In this document: positions 25,319-32,922 of the stretch, piece by piece
How the letters are laid out: each line of letters starts with the position of its first letter
Numbering within the stretch: position 1 is the first letter of the stretch
DNA from: Bradyrhizobium sp. ARR65
GTDB lineage: Bacteria > Pseudomonadota > Alphaproteobacteria > Rhizobiales > Xanthobacteraceae
Length of the DNA stretch: 64,000 nucleotides
NCBI RefSeq assembly: GCF_000472385.1
Contig: NZ_AWZU01000009.1
Coordinates: 124,204 to 188,203, forward strand
Reading direction: 5' to 3'
Notes under the pieces: generated by a model
What the model saw: only the letters and a program-made list of their open reading frames with translations
Told to the model about the DNA's origin: nothing
Database searches by the model: none
Program-made: the position numbers and the translations under genes

Positions 25319-27889
25319 ATGACTGAGCCGAACAAGTTCAATCCTTCTCCCGCTCCCGACCACACGCCCGCGGCCGGCGGCATCGCAGCGCGCGCCCGCG
25401 CTTCATTCGCGCCGCGCTATCTCGACGGGCTCAATCCCGAGCAGCGCGAAGCTGTGGAGACGCTGGACGGGCCTGTGCTGGTGCTGGCCGGTGCCGGCAC
25501 CGGCAAGACGCGCGTCCTGACCACGCGCATCGCGCATATCCTCAGCACGGGCAAAGCGCGTCCCGGCGAAATCCTCTCGGTGACCTTCACCAACAAGGCC
25601 GCGCGCGAGATGAAGATGCGGCTATCCCAGATGCTGGGCCAGGCGGTGGAGGGCATGCCGTGGCTCGGCACCTTTCACTCCATCGGCGGGCGCATCCTGC
25701 GCACCCATGCCGAGATGGCGCAGCTCAAATCCAATTTCACCGTCCTCGACGTCGACGACCAGGTGCGGCTGCTCAAGCAACTGCTGCAGGCCGAGGATAT
25801 CGACGACAAGCGCTGGCCGGCGCGCATGCTGGCAGGCCTGATCGACGGCTGGAAGAACCGCGGGTTGATGCCGGGCCAGGTGCCCTCGGGCGAAGCCGCC
25901 GTGTTCGCCAACGGCAAGGGCGGCAAGCTCTATGCGAGCTACCAGGAGCGCCTGAAGATCCTCAACGCCGCCGATTTCGGCGACCTGCTGCTCGAGAACA
26001 TCCGGATCTTCCGCGAGCATCCTGATGTGCTGAGGCAGTACCAGAACCGTTTCAAATTCATCCTGGTCGACGAATACCAAGACACCAACGTCGCGCAGTA
26101 TCTATGGCTGCGCCTGCTCGCGCAGGCGCCAAGCTCTTCCAAAGCAGCAGCCCCCGTCATTCCGGGGCGCCTCGGAGAAGCAAACTCCGATGCGCAATTG
26201 CGCATCGAGGCATCTCGAGATTCCGGGTCTGCGCTTTCAGCGCATCCCGGAATGACGGAGTCGACGTCGACAGCCCACCCAAAAAATATCTGCTGCGTCG
26301 GCGACGACGACCAGTCGATCTACGGCTGGCGCGGCGCCGAGGTCGACAACATTCTCCGCTTCGAGCACGATTTTCCGGGCGCGAAGGTAATCCGGCTGGA
26401 GCGCAACTATCGTTCCACCGGCCACATCCTCGCCGCCGCCTCCTACCTGATCGCGCACAATGAAGGCCGTCTCGGCAAGACGCTGCGCACCGAGGATGTC
26501 GAAGGCGAGAAGGTCACCGTCACCGGCGCCTGGGACTCCGAAGAGGAAGCCCGCGCGATCGGCGAGGAGATCGAGGAACTGCAGCGCAAGGGCGAGAGGC
26601 TCAACGAGATCGCGATCCTGGTGCGCGCCTCCTATCAGATGCGCGAGTTCGAAGACCGTTTCGTCACGCTCGGCCTGCCCTATCGCGTGATCGGCGGCCC
26701 GCGCTTCTATGAGCGGGCGGAAATCCGTGACGCGCTCGCCTATTTGCGCGTGGTCAATTCGCCCGCCGATGACCTTGCCTTCGAGCGCATCGTCAATGTT
26801 CCCAAGCGGGGCTTAGGCGATGCCACCGTGCAGCTCCTGCACGATCACGCGCGCAAGCGCCGCATTCCCTTGTTTGAGGCGGCGCGCGCCGTGGTCGAGA
26901 CCGACGAGTTGAAGCCGAAGGCGCGCGGGTCCCTGCGCGAGCTGATCCAGCAGTTCGACCGCTGGCGCGCGCAAGCCGAGGTCACCGCGCATACCGAGCT
27001 CGCCGAGATCGTGCTGGACGAAAGCGGCTACACCGACATGTGGCAGAAGGATCGCTCGGCCGATGCCGCAGGCCGGCTCGAGAACCTCAAGGAGCTGGTA
27101 CGCTCGATGGAAGAGTTCGAGAACCTGCAAGGGTTTCTCGAACACATCGCGCTGGTCATGGACCGCGAGGACGGCGGCGAGGACGACGCGGTCTCGCTGA
27201 TGACGCTGCATTCGGCCAAGGGGCTGGAGTTCGACAACGTCTTCCTGCCCGGCTGGGAGGAAGGCCTGTTTCCGAGCCAGCGCACGCTGGACGAACAGGG
27301 CCGCGCGGGGCTCGAGGAAGAGCGTCGCCTCGCTCATGTCGGGCTGACCCGGGCGCGGCGGCGCGCGAAGCTTTATTTTGCAACCAACCGTCGCATCCAT
27401 GGCACTTGGAGCACCACCATTCCCTCACGCTTCCTGGACGAATTGCCGGCGGCAAGCGTCGAGATCACGGAATCCAAGGGCGGCTCGGGGTGGGGCGGCG
27501 CCGGCGGCTACGGTCCGTCGCGCTTCGATAATGTGGAAAGTTTCGGCTCCAGCTATTCGACGCCGGGCTGGCAGCGCGCGCAGGCCCGGCGCGGCGGCCA
27601 AGGCGGAGGGAGCCGCGGCGGGTTTGACGAGGAGCAGTCGCCTTTCTCGGGCGCGCGCGGCGGTTTTTCCGGTGGCTTCGGCCGCAACAAGCGCGCACCC
27701 CTGACGATCGAGGGCGAACTGGTGGCAAAATCCACCGGCACGGTCTCGGAATTTGCGCTCGACGACCGCGTCTTCCACCAGAAATTCGGCTACGGCCATG
27801 TCGTGAAGGTCGACGGCAACAAGCTCACCATCGCCTTCGACAAGGCCGGCGAGAAGAAGGTGGTCGATACATTCGTCGAGCGGGCGTGA
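25319..27889 (+). CDS. uvrD: UvrD/PcrA-type DNA helicase, with a palindromic repeat inserted in frame
   Basis: 856 residues; ATP-dependent 3'-5' superfamily 1 helicase for nucleotide-excision and mismatch repair. Motifs: Walker A AGAGTGKT 57-64, TFTNKAA near 90, Walker B DEYQDT 251-256, CVGDDDQSIYGWRG 326-339, ERNYRST, LMTLHSAKGLEF and VGLTRARRRA. Residues about 271-321, between motif II and motif III, are not helicase sequence: they translate a CGTCATTCCGG palindrome (26155-26257) plus short flanks, in frame and without stops. The C-terminal ~150 residues contain a Gly/Ser/Arg-rich stretch and then a Tudor-like end (FHQKFGYGHVVKVDGNKLTIAFDKAGEKKV), as in PcrA. The remaining 279 bp upstream show no gene. 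Confidence 0.93.
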   Translation: MTEPNKFNPSPAPDHTPAAGGIAARARASFAPRYLDGLNPEQREAVETLDGPVLVLAGAGTGKTRVLTTRIAHILSTGKARPGEILSVTFTNKAAREMKMRLSQMLGQAVEGMPWLGTFHSIGGRILRTHAEMAQLKSNFTVLDVDDQVRLLKQLLQAEDIDDKRWPARMLAGLIDGWKNRGLMPGQVPSGEAAVFANGKGGKLYASYQERLKILNAADFGDLLLENIRIFREHPDVLRQYQNRFKFILVDEYQDTNVAQYLWLRLLAQAPSSSKAAAPVIPGRLGEANSDAQLRIEASRDSGSALSAHPGMTESTSTAHPKNICCVGDDDQSIYGWRGAEVDNILRFEHDFPGAKVIRLERNYRSTGHILAAASYLIAHNEGRLGKTLRTEDVEGEKVTVTGAWDSEEEARAIGEEIEELQRKGERLNEIAILVRASYQMREFEDRFVTLGLPYRVIGGPRFYERAEIRDALAYLRVVNSPADDLAFERIVNVPKRGLGDATVQLLHDHARKRRIPLFEAARAVVETDELKPKARGSLRELIQQFDRWRAQAEVTAHTELAEIVLDESGYTDMWQKDRSADAAGRLENLKELVRSMEEFENLQGFLEHIALVMDREDGGEDDAVSLMTLHSAKGLEFDNVFLPGWEEGLFPSQRTLDEQGRAGLEEERRLAHVGLTRARRRAKLYFATNRRIHGTWSTTIPSRFLDELPAASVEITESKGGSGWGGAGGYGPSRFDNVESFGSSYSTPGWQRAQARRGGQGGGSRGGFDEEQSPFSGARGGFSGGFGRNKRAPLTIEGELVAKSTGTVSEFALDDRVFHQKFGYGHVVKVDGNKLTIAFDKAGEKKVVDTFVERA
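26155..26257. repeat. CGTCATTCCGG palindrome inside uvrD
   Basis: 103 bp beginning CGTCATTCCGGGGCGC and ending GCATCCCGGAATGACG, with CATCTCGAGATTCCGGG in the middle, the same element found in nine other places of the window. Here it is read through as residues ~279-313 of the helicase (PVIPGRLGEANSDAQ and onward). Confidence 0.92.
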
Positions 27890-27968
27890 AACGTCATGCT
27901 TATCCGCCCACAATTCTGCCCCTTCGTAGCTCTTGACCCCTGCGGCACGCGTCGTATGACATGACCGC

Positions 27969-28382
27969 ATGGTCAGGGGAGGCATTTTCCTGTTTGTTGC
28001 TCTTCTTGCGACGGCGCCGGTGGCGTCGGCGGAGACGATGAGCTTTGCCGATTCGGCCGCACTGCTCGCCAGGAGCTGCGGCGCCGAGATCGATGCCAAT
28101 TGCCGCGGCGTGAGCCTCGATGCCAACCGCATGAGGGAGTGCCTGTCGCGCAACACCGACGTGCTGTCGGCGCAGTGCCGGACCGATTATCTGCGCGCCT
28201 TCAACGCGATCCAGAAGCGGATTGCAGCTCGCGTTACCGTCGCCAATGCCTGCACGCGGGAAATCGTCAAGCTGTGCAACGGCTCGACCAAGGAAACCAG
28301 CAAATCGATTCCCTGCCTGATTGCGGCGCATGGCGTTAGCCGCAACTGCATCCAGGCCATGGATGATGCGGGGTATCGGTGA
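27969..28382 (+). CDS. Secreted Cys-rich repeat protein
   Basis: 137 residues. Signal peptide (GGIFLFVALLATAPVASAE) and then eight cysteines spaced like the Cys-rich GLG1-type repeat (SCGAEIDANC, ECLSRN, AQCRTDYL, ACTREIVKLC, IPCLIAAHG, NCIQAMDD), suggesting a disulfide-bonded periplasmic protein. Function unknown. Its stop codon overlaps the next gene's ATG by one base, so it forms an operon with the OmpA-family gene. Confidence 0.75.
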   Translation: MVRGGIFLFVALLATAPVASAETMSFADSAALLARSCGAEIDANCRGVSLDANRMRECLSRNTDVLSAQCRTDYLRAFNAIQKRIAARVTVANACTREIVKLCNGSTKETSKSIPCLIAAHGVSRNCIQAMDDAGYR

Positions 28383-29059
28383 TGCGAGCAAAGCGCCCGC
28401 GCGGCATCGGCCTGCAGCTCGCTCTCGTTGCCGCGCTCGCCGCGGCTGCCTCACCGTCGCGCGCTCAGAGCGTGCCGGAGAAGGACGCGATCATCAGCCA
28501 GCTCAGCCGCTTTGATGCGGCGCCGGAGCTCGATATCACGAGCTTGCGCCAGCGCGTCCTCGAGAAGTCCAGATCGCGGTCGCGCAACGAGCCGGAGCCG
28601 TCGAAACGGCCGCCGATCGTGCCCGAGCTGCTCAATCTGCCGACCGTCACACTCGACATCCATTTCGATACCGATACGCCGGTGGTCCGGCCCGATTCAT
28701 ATCAGACGGTCGGCCGCCTCGCCGACGCGCTGGTCAACGCCAGCCTGCTGCCCTACAGCTTTCTGATCGTCGGCCATAGTGATTCGACCGGCAGGCGCGA
28801 GGCCAATGTGGTCTTGAGCCAGCGCCGCGCGGACGCGATCCGCGACGTGCTCGTCAACACCTTCAAGATTTCCGCAAAGCGGCTGCAGACACTGGGGGTC
28901 GGCGAGGAGCAGTTCATCGACCAGGCGCATCCGACATCGCCGGCCAATCTGCAGATCCAAATTTTGACAGTGGCCAAACTACCTGAGCAGAGCGAGCAAC
29001 CGGGCCAAGCGGCCGCGGCAGCGCCCCCGCCCGCGAAAAAGCCGGCGAAGAAGAGGTAG
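28382..29059 (+). CDS. OmpA-family (peptidoglycan-binding) protein
   Basis: 225 residues. Signal peptide ending ASPSRAQS, a charged linker, then an OmpA C-terminal domain (about 85-195): TLDIHFDTDTPVVRPDSYQTV, VGHSDSTGRREANVVLSQRRADAI and the conserved LGVGE. It should hold peptidoglycan from the periplasmic side. The tail is Pro/Ala/Lys-rich (AAAAAPPPAKKPAKKR). Coupled to the Cys-rich gene by TGATG. Confidence 0.88.
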   Translation: MRAKRPRGIGLQLALVAALAAAASPSRAQSVPEKDAIISQLSRFDAAPELDITSLRQRVLEKSRSRSRNEPEPSKRPPIVPELLNLPTVTLDIHFDTDTPVVRPDSYQTVGRLADALVNASLLPYSFLIVGHSDSTGRREANVVLSQRRADAIRDVLVNTFKISAKRLQTLGVGEEQFIDQAHPTSPANLQIQILTVAKLPEQSEQPGQAAAAAPPPAKKPAKKR

Positions 29060-29337
29060 TGGGTCGCCGAAGCGTATGATGCGGCCGCAAACTCCGTCAC
29101 CTTTCCCATCGGGAGAGGTGAACCAGAGTCCGCGGCGCCGACCGACCAGATCAAGGACAATATGGCTGCCCTGATCGAACTGTGCGCGACCGCCCACGCC
29201 GCAGATTAAATATTCCAGCTCCAAGCCCGATTGCAGAACGCCCATAGCGTTCCTATCTGAGAAGCCCTGCCTTTCTCCTGCCGCAAAGCGGTCCGATGTG
29301 CCGCGTCCCCGCTTTCCGGCCCCAGCCACCAAGTCCT
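29060..29337. other. Intergenic region with a degenerate CTCTCCC-type repeat
   Basis: 278 bp between the OmpA-family and ABC transporter genes. CGTCACCTTTCCCATCGGGAGAGGTGAACC at about 29095-29124 (read here in two halves) is a worn member of the family at 32756-32905 and 38681-38722. Nothing else recognised. Confidence 0.4.
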
Positions 29338-30261
29338 ATGTCATCAATCATTTCCGTCGCAAACCTGTCGAAGACCTATGGCTCCGGCTTCAAGGCGCTG
29401 AAGAACATCAATCTCGACATTCAGCGCGGGGAGATCTTCGCGCTGCTCGGGCCGAACGGCGCCGGCAAGACCACGCTGATCAGCATCATCTGCGGCATCA
29501 CCAACCTGTCGGAGGGCCGCGTCATCGTCGGCGGCCAGGACATCAACAAGGACTACCGGACCGCACGCTCGCTGATCGGGCTGGTGCCGCAGGAACTGCA
29601 CACCGACGCGTTCGAGACGGTGTGGGCCACCACCAGCTTTTCCCGCGGCCTATTCGGCAAGCCGAAGGCCCCCGCGCTGATCGAAAAAATCCTCAAGGAC
29701 CTGTCGCTGTGGGACAAGAAGGATTCTCAGATCCGCACGCTGTCCGGCGGCATGAAGCGGCGCGTGATGATCGCCAAAGCCCTGTCGCATGAGCCGCAGG
29801 TGTTGTTCCTGGACGAGCCGACCGCGGGCGTCGACGTCGAGCTGCGCAAGGGCATGTGGGACGTGGTGCGCGAGCTCCGGGCGTCCGGCGTCACCATCAT
29901 CCTGACCACGCATTACATCGAGGAAGCGGAGGAGATGGCCGATCGCGTCGGCGTCATCAACAAGGGTGAGATCGTCCTGGTCGAGGACAAGGCGACGCTG
30001 ATGCAGAAGCTCGGCAAGAAACGCCTGACGCTGCATCTGCAGCATCCCATCGACGGCGTTCCCGATGCACTCGCGCCCTATCACCTCGAGCTTTGCGACG
30101 GTGGACGCGCGCTGATCTACGACTACGACAGCAAGAGCGAGCGCACCGGCATAACCAGCCTGCTCGGCGACTTGCGCAACGCCGGCATCCGCTTCTTCGA
30201 TCTCGATACCACGCAGTCTTCGCTGGAAGACATCTTTGTCAGTTTGGTGCACGCGCCATGA
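29338..30261 (+). CDS. ABC transporter ATP-binding protein
   Basis: 307 residues. Walker A GPNGAGKT 38-45, Q-loop VPQEL near 84, signature LSGGMKRR from 135, Walker B VLFLDEP 155-161 and the switch [11 protein letters not shown]. The C-terminal ~80 residues resemble DrrA/CcmA-type exporters. It couples ATP hydrolysis to export through the membrane partner encoded next: the stop overlaps that gene's ATG by four bases. The ATG at 29338 was preferred to an upstream start because it begins directly before the ABC domain. Substrate unknown. Confidence 0.93.
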   Translation: MSSIISVANLSKTYGSGFKALKNINLDIQRGEIFALLGPNGAGKTTLISIICGITNLSEGRVIVGGQDINKDYRTARSLIGLVPQELHTDAFETVWATTSFSRGLFGKPKAPALIEKILKDLSLWDKKDSQIRTLSGGMKRRVMIAKALSHEPQVLFLDEPTAGVDVELRKGMWDVVRELRASGVTIILTTHYIEEAEEMADRVGVINKGEIVLVEDKATLMQKLGKKRLTLHLQHPIDGVPDALAPYHLELCDGGRALIYDYDSKSERTGITSLLGDLRNAGIRFFDLDTTQSSLEDIFVSLVHAP

Positions 30262-31019
30262 ATCATCAAGCGATCCGAGCAATCTACCTGTTCGAAATGG
30301 CACGCACCTGGCGCACGCTGCTGCAAAGCATCGTCTCGCCGGTGGTCTCCACCTCGCTCTATTTCGTGGTGTTCGGAGCCGCGATCGGCTCGCGTATCAG
30401 CCATGTCGAGGGCGTGAGCTACGGCACCTTCATTGTGCCCGGGCTGATCATGCTTTCCGTGCTGACGCAGAGCATCGCCAATGCCTCTTTCGGCATCTAT
30501 TTCCCGAAATTCGTCGGCACCATCTACGAAATCCTCTCCGCGCCGATCTCCTATTTCGAGATCGTGCTCGGCTATGTCGGGGCGGCCGCGACCAAGTCGA
30601 TCATCTTAGGGCTGATCATTCTCGCCACCGCCGGCCTGTTCGTGCCGCTGCAGATCCATCATCCGGTCTGGATGCTGGCATTTCTGGTGCTGACGGCAGT
30701 GACCTTCAGCCTGTTCGGCTTCATCATCGGCATCTGGGCCGACGGCTTCGAGAAGCTGCAGATGATCCCGATGCTGGTGGTGACGCCGCTGACCTTCCTT
30801 GGCGGCAGTTTCTATTCGGTCAACATGCTGCCGCCGACCTGGCGCACGATCGCGCTATTTAATCCGGTGGTCTATCTGATCTCGGGCTTTCGCTGGAGCT
30901 TTTACGAGATCGCGGACGTCGATGTGGCCGTGAGCGTCGGCATGACGCTGGGCTTCCTGGTGACCTGCATGATCCTGGTGTGGGCAATTTTCAAGACCGG
31001 CTATCGCCTGAGGAATTGA
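30258..31019 (+). CDS. ABC-2 type transporter permease
   Basis: 253 residues, six membrane helices, with the ABC-2 pattern ([30 protein letters not shown] near the N terminus, [31 protein letters not shown] near the C terminus). Forms the membrane channel of the two-gene exporter with the preceding ATPase. It is similar in type to drug, lipid or polysaccharide exporters (DrrB/NodJ-like), so the substrate stays open. A palindromic repeat begins seven bases after the stop. Confidence 0.92.
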   Translation: MNHQAIRAIYLFEMARTWRTLLQSIVSPVVSTSLYFVVFGAAIGSRISHVEGVSYGTFIVPGLIMLSVLTQSIANASFGIYFPKFVGTIYEILSAPISYFEIVLGYVGAAATKSIILGLIILATAGLFVPLQIHHPVWMLAFLVLTAVTFSLFGFIIGIWADGFEKLQMIPMLVVTPLTFLGGSFYSVNMLPPTWRTIALFNPVVYLISGFRWSFYEIADVDVAVSVGMTLGFLVTCMILVWAIFKTGYRLRN

Positions 31020-31025
31020 ACCCGC

Positions 31026-31167
31026 TGTCATTCCGGGGCGCTCGCAACGCGAGCGAGCCCGGAATCGAGAGATTGTAGCTGGAGATTCCGGGTCTGTGCT
31101 TCGCACGCCCCGGAATGACGGTGCCTGAAACTGCGAGCGCCCCCGGAAATGACGGTGCCTAAAGCTG
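31026..31167. repeat. CGTCATTCCGG palindrome with duplicated right end
   Basis: Full element 31026-31120 (GTCATTCCGGGGCGCTCGC ... GCACGCCCCGGAATGACG), long-centre variant with ATTGTAGCTGGAGATTCC. Directly after it the right end is repeated imperfectly: GCCCCGGAATGACGGTGCCT (31108-31125) and again CCCCGGAAATGACGGTGCCT (31141-31160). It lies at the 3' ends of the convergent permease and glycine-rich protein genes and could terminate both. Confidence 0.88.
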
Positions 31168-31190
31168 CCCGCAGCGGGCGGGTAAAAAAA

Positions 31191-31520
31191 TCACCTGTAG
31201 CAGTGATAGCGGCCATAGCCGTCGTAGAAGCCCCGGCAGTGGTGATGCCAATGATGATAATGGGGAATCCCGAACACCCCCTCGACCGCGCCAACGGCGC
31301 CGCCGACGCCGGCGCCGACCGCACCTCCAACCACGCCGCCCACCGGGCCGGCGATCCGGTTGCCTTCCGAGGCCCCCTGCTGCGCGCCGCGGACGATGCC
31401 CTGGGCGTGGCCGGGATGGCTGGCTGCGAATAGCGCCAGCGCCAGCCCGGCGGTTGCGAATATCAATGGCAGCCGCAGACCCAAACGCAGGCCCGTGCTC
31501 TTAACCATGGTCTTGTTCAT
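31191..31520 (-). CDS. Small Gly-rich (glycine-zipper-like) exported protein
   Basis: 109 residues. Signal peptide (LPLIFATAGLALALFAASHPGHAQ), then a Gly/Val/Ala stretch (GPVGGVVGGAVGAGVGGAVGAVEG) typical of glycine-zipper membrane proteins, and a His/Tyr-rich tail (HYHHWHHHCRGFYDGYGRYHCYR) that could bind metal. Function unknown. The first ATG at 31520 is used, with GGAAATCC upstream; a second at 31508 is possible. Divergent from the L,D-transpeptidase gene. Confidence 0.65.
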   Translation of the reverse strand: MNKTMVKSTGLRLGLRLPLIFATAGLALALFAASHPGHAQGIVRGAQQGASEGNRIAGPVGGVVGGAVGAGVGGAVGAVEGVFGIPHYHHWHHHCRGFYDGYGRYHCYR

Positions 31521-31806
31521 CTGGATTTCCTAGCGATTCGGCAGCAACGGTCTGCCGACAGGCGGGAATCTGAAACGCCGATGCGGCCAAATGGTTGCGC
31601 CTCTGTGACCAATTGGAGATCGAGAATGGCGGCGGCTCGCGAAAATGTCAGCACCGCAATTTGCCCAAGCACATTGCTAAAGCCGCGCACTCCATTAACG
31701 ATGCAGGCCCAGGCCGCTGGAACAAACCACGGATTCCAGGCATATTGCATGCCGGGGACGGAGAGACTGCGGCGTTGTGGAATTAGGCCAGGAGGCCAGA
31801 GGTAAG

Positions 31807-32589
31807 ATGCGTACGTTCTTCGCTGCTTTCGCCGGTTTGACCCTGCTGACCTGCACCGCTGCGCAGGCCCGTGTCGACATCACCGTCGACAAGAACAACC
31901 AGACGATGACCGTCGCCGTCGACGGTGTCGAGCGCTATCACTGGCCGGTCTCGACCGGCATTCCCTCCTACGAGACGCCGAGCGGCAGCTTCCGCACCTT
32001 CCGCATGGAGGAGGACCATTTCTCCAAGGAGTTCGACGACGCGCCGATGCCGCACTCGATCTTCTTCACCAAGATCGGCCATGCGATCCACGGCACCGAT
32101 TCCGAAAGCAAGCTCGGGACGCCCGCATCCCACGGCTGCGTCCGGCTCTCGAAGGCCAATGCCGCGACCTTGTATGAGCTGGTGAAGGAGCAAGGCGTGC
32201 TCAACACCACGGTCACGCTGACCGGCTCCTCGCAGATCGCCCTGGCGCGTAACCCGCGCCACAACACCGCGATCGCCCGCACCGAGCCCCAGCAATATCA
32301 GCAGCAATATTCCGACTCGGGCGAGCCGGTCGTGCTGACGCCGCAGCCGCAGTACTACCAGGGCCGCCGTGCCCTGCCGCAGGAACGCCCCGATGACGGC
32401 TACATCTATCCGGCCGACGGCAGCTCCACCGCGCAGATCTATCCGGCGCCGCGGTCGAGCCGCAGGCTTTACGATGCGCAGGCCTATTCGCAGCCGCAAT
32501 ATTATGGCAACCAGGGCTACCAGCAGGCGCCGCAGGGCTATTACCAGCAGCGGCAATATTATCAGCCGCGCGGCTTCTTCCAGGACTGA
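31807..32589 (+). CDS. L,D-transpeptidase (YkuD domain)
   Basis: 260 residues. Signal peptide ending TAAQA, YkuD domain about 22-145 with the catalytic pattern IHG (94-96) ... SHGCVRL with nucleophile Cys111. Such periplasmic enzymes form 3-3 crosslinks in peptidoglycan or attach proteins to it. The last ~100 residues are a Gln/Tyr/Pro-rich low-complexity tail (QQYQQQY, QPQYYGNQGYQQ). The ATG follows AGAGGTAAG. A strong terminator follows at 32629. The 286-bp gap upstream holds no convincing gene. Confidence 0.92.
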   Translation: MRTFFAAFAGLTLLTCTAAQARVDITVDKNNQTMTVAVDGVERYHWPVSTGIPSYETPSGSFRTFRMEEDHFSKEFDDAPMPHSIFFTKIGHAIHGTDSESKLGTPASHGCVRLSKANAATLYELVKEQGVLNTTVTLTGSSQIALARNPRHNTAIARTEPQQYQQQYSDSGEPVVLTPQPQYYQGRRALPQERPDDGYIYPADGSSTAQIYPAPRSSRRLYDAQAYSQPQYYGNQGYQQAPQGYYQQRQYYQPRGFFQD

Positions 32590-32628
32590 GGCGGCCCGCG
32601 CCGCGCGCTACACTTCAATATCAACATG

Positions 32629-32668
32629 AGAGCGGGATGGCGGATGAGCATCCCGCTCTATCTTTTTG
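32629..32668 (+). terminator. Rho-independent terminator after the L,D-transpeptidase
   Basis: Perfect 11-bp stem AGAGCGGGATG (32629-32639) / CATCCCGCTCT (32649-32659), 9-base loop, then ATCTTTTT. Placed 40 bp after the stop codon. Confidence 0.92.
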
Positions 32669-32755
32669 TTCGTACATGGCTATTGCCGTCAGGCAGCGCG
32701 ATGCGAGCTGGGCGGCGCAGGCATAGGGGCCGGCCAAGAGTTAAAGTAGGATCTG

Positions 32756-32905
32756 CGCCTCCTTCTCCCTTCTCCCTGCTTGCGGGGAGAAGGTCGGGAT
32801 AAGGAGGACTCTCCACACGTGAGCTCTGGGAGAGCCCCCTCACCCGAAATTCCGCGCGTTCCGCGTGAATTTCGACCTCTCCCCGCAAACGGGGCGAGGT
32901 GGGAG
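32756..32905. repeat. CTCTCCCCGC-type inverted repeat pair
   Basis: Left unit CTTCTCCCTGCTTGCGGGGAGAAGG and, inverted about 90 bp on, CCTCTCCCCGCAAACGGGGCGAGG (each in short pieces), with CACCCGAAATTCCGCGCGTTCCGCGTGAATTTCG between, itself a dyad. A different family from the CGTCATTCCGG elements; degenerate relatives are at 29095-29124 and 38681-38722. Lies in the 333-bp gap between convergent genes; apart from this and the terminator the gap is empty. Confidence 0.75.
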
Positions 32906-32922
32906 CGAATGCCCGGAAGGAT

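Noticed and set aside
31517-31750. 77-residue leftward frame upstream of the Gly-rich protein.
   Set aside because: No convincing start signal; Arg/Ser-rich end; covers the likely divergent promoter region of the L,D-transpeptidase.
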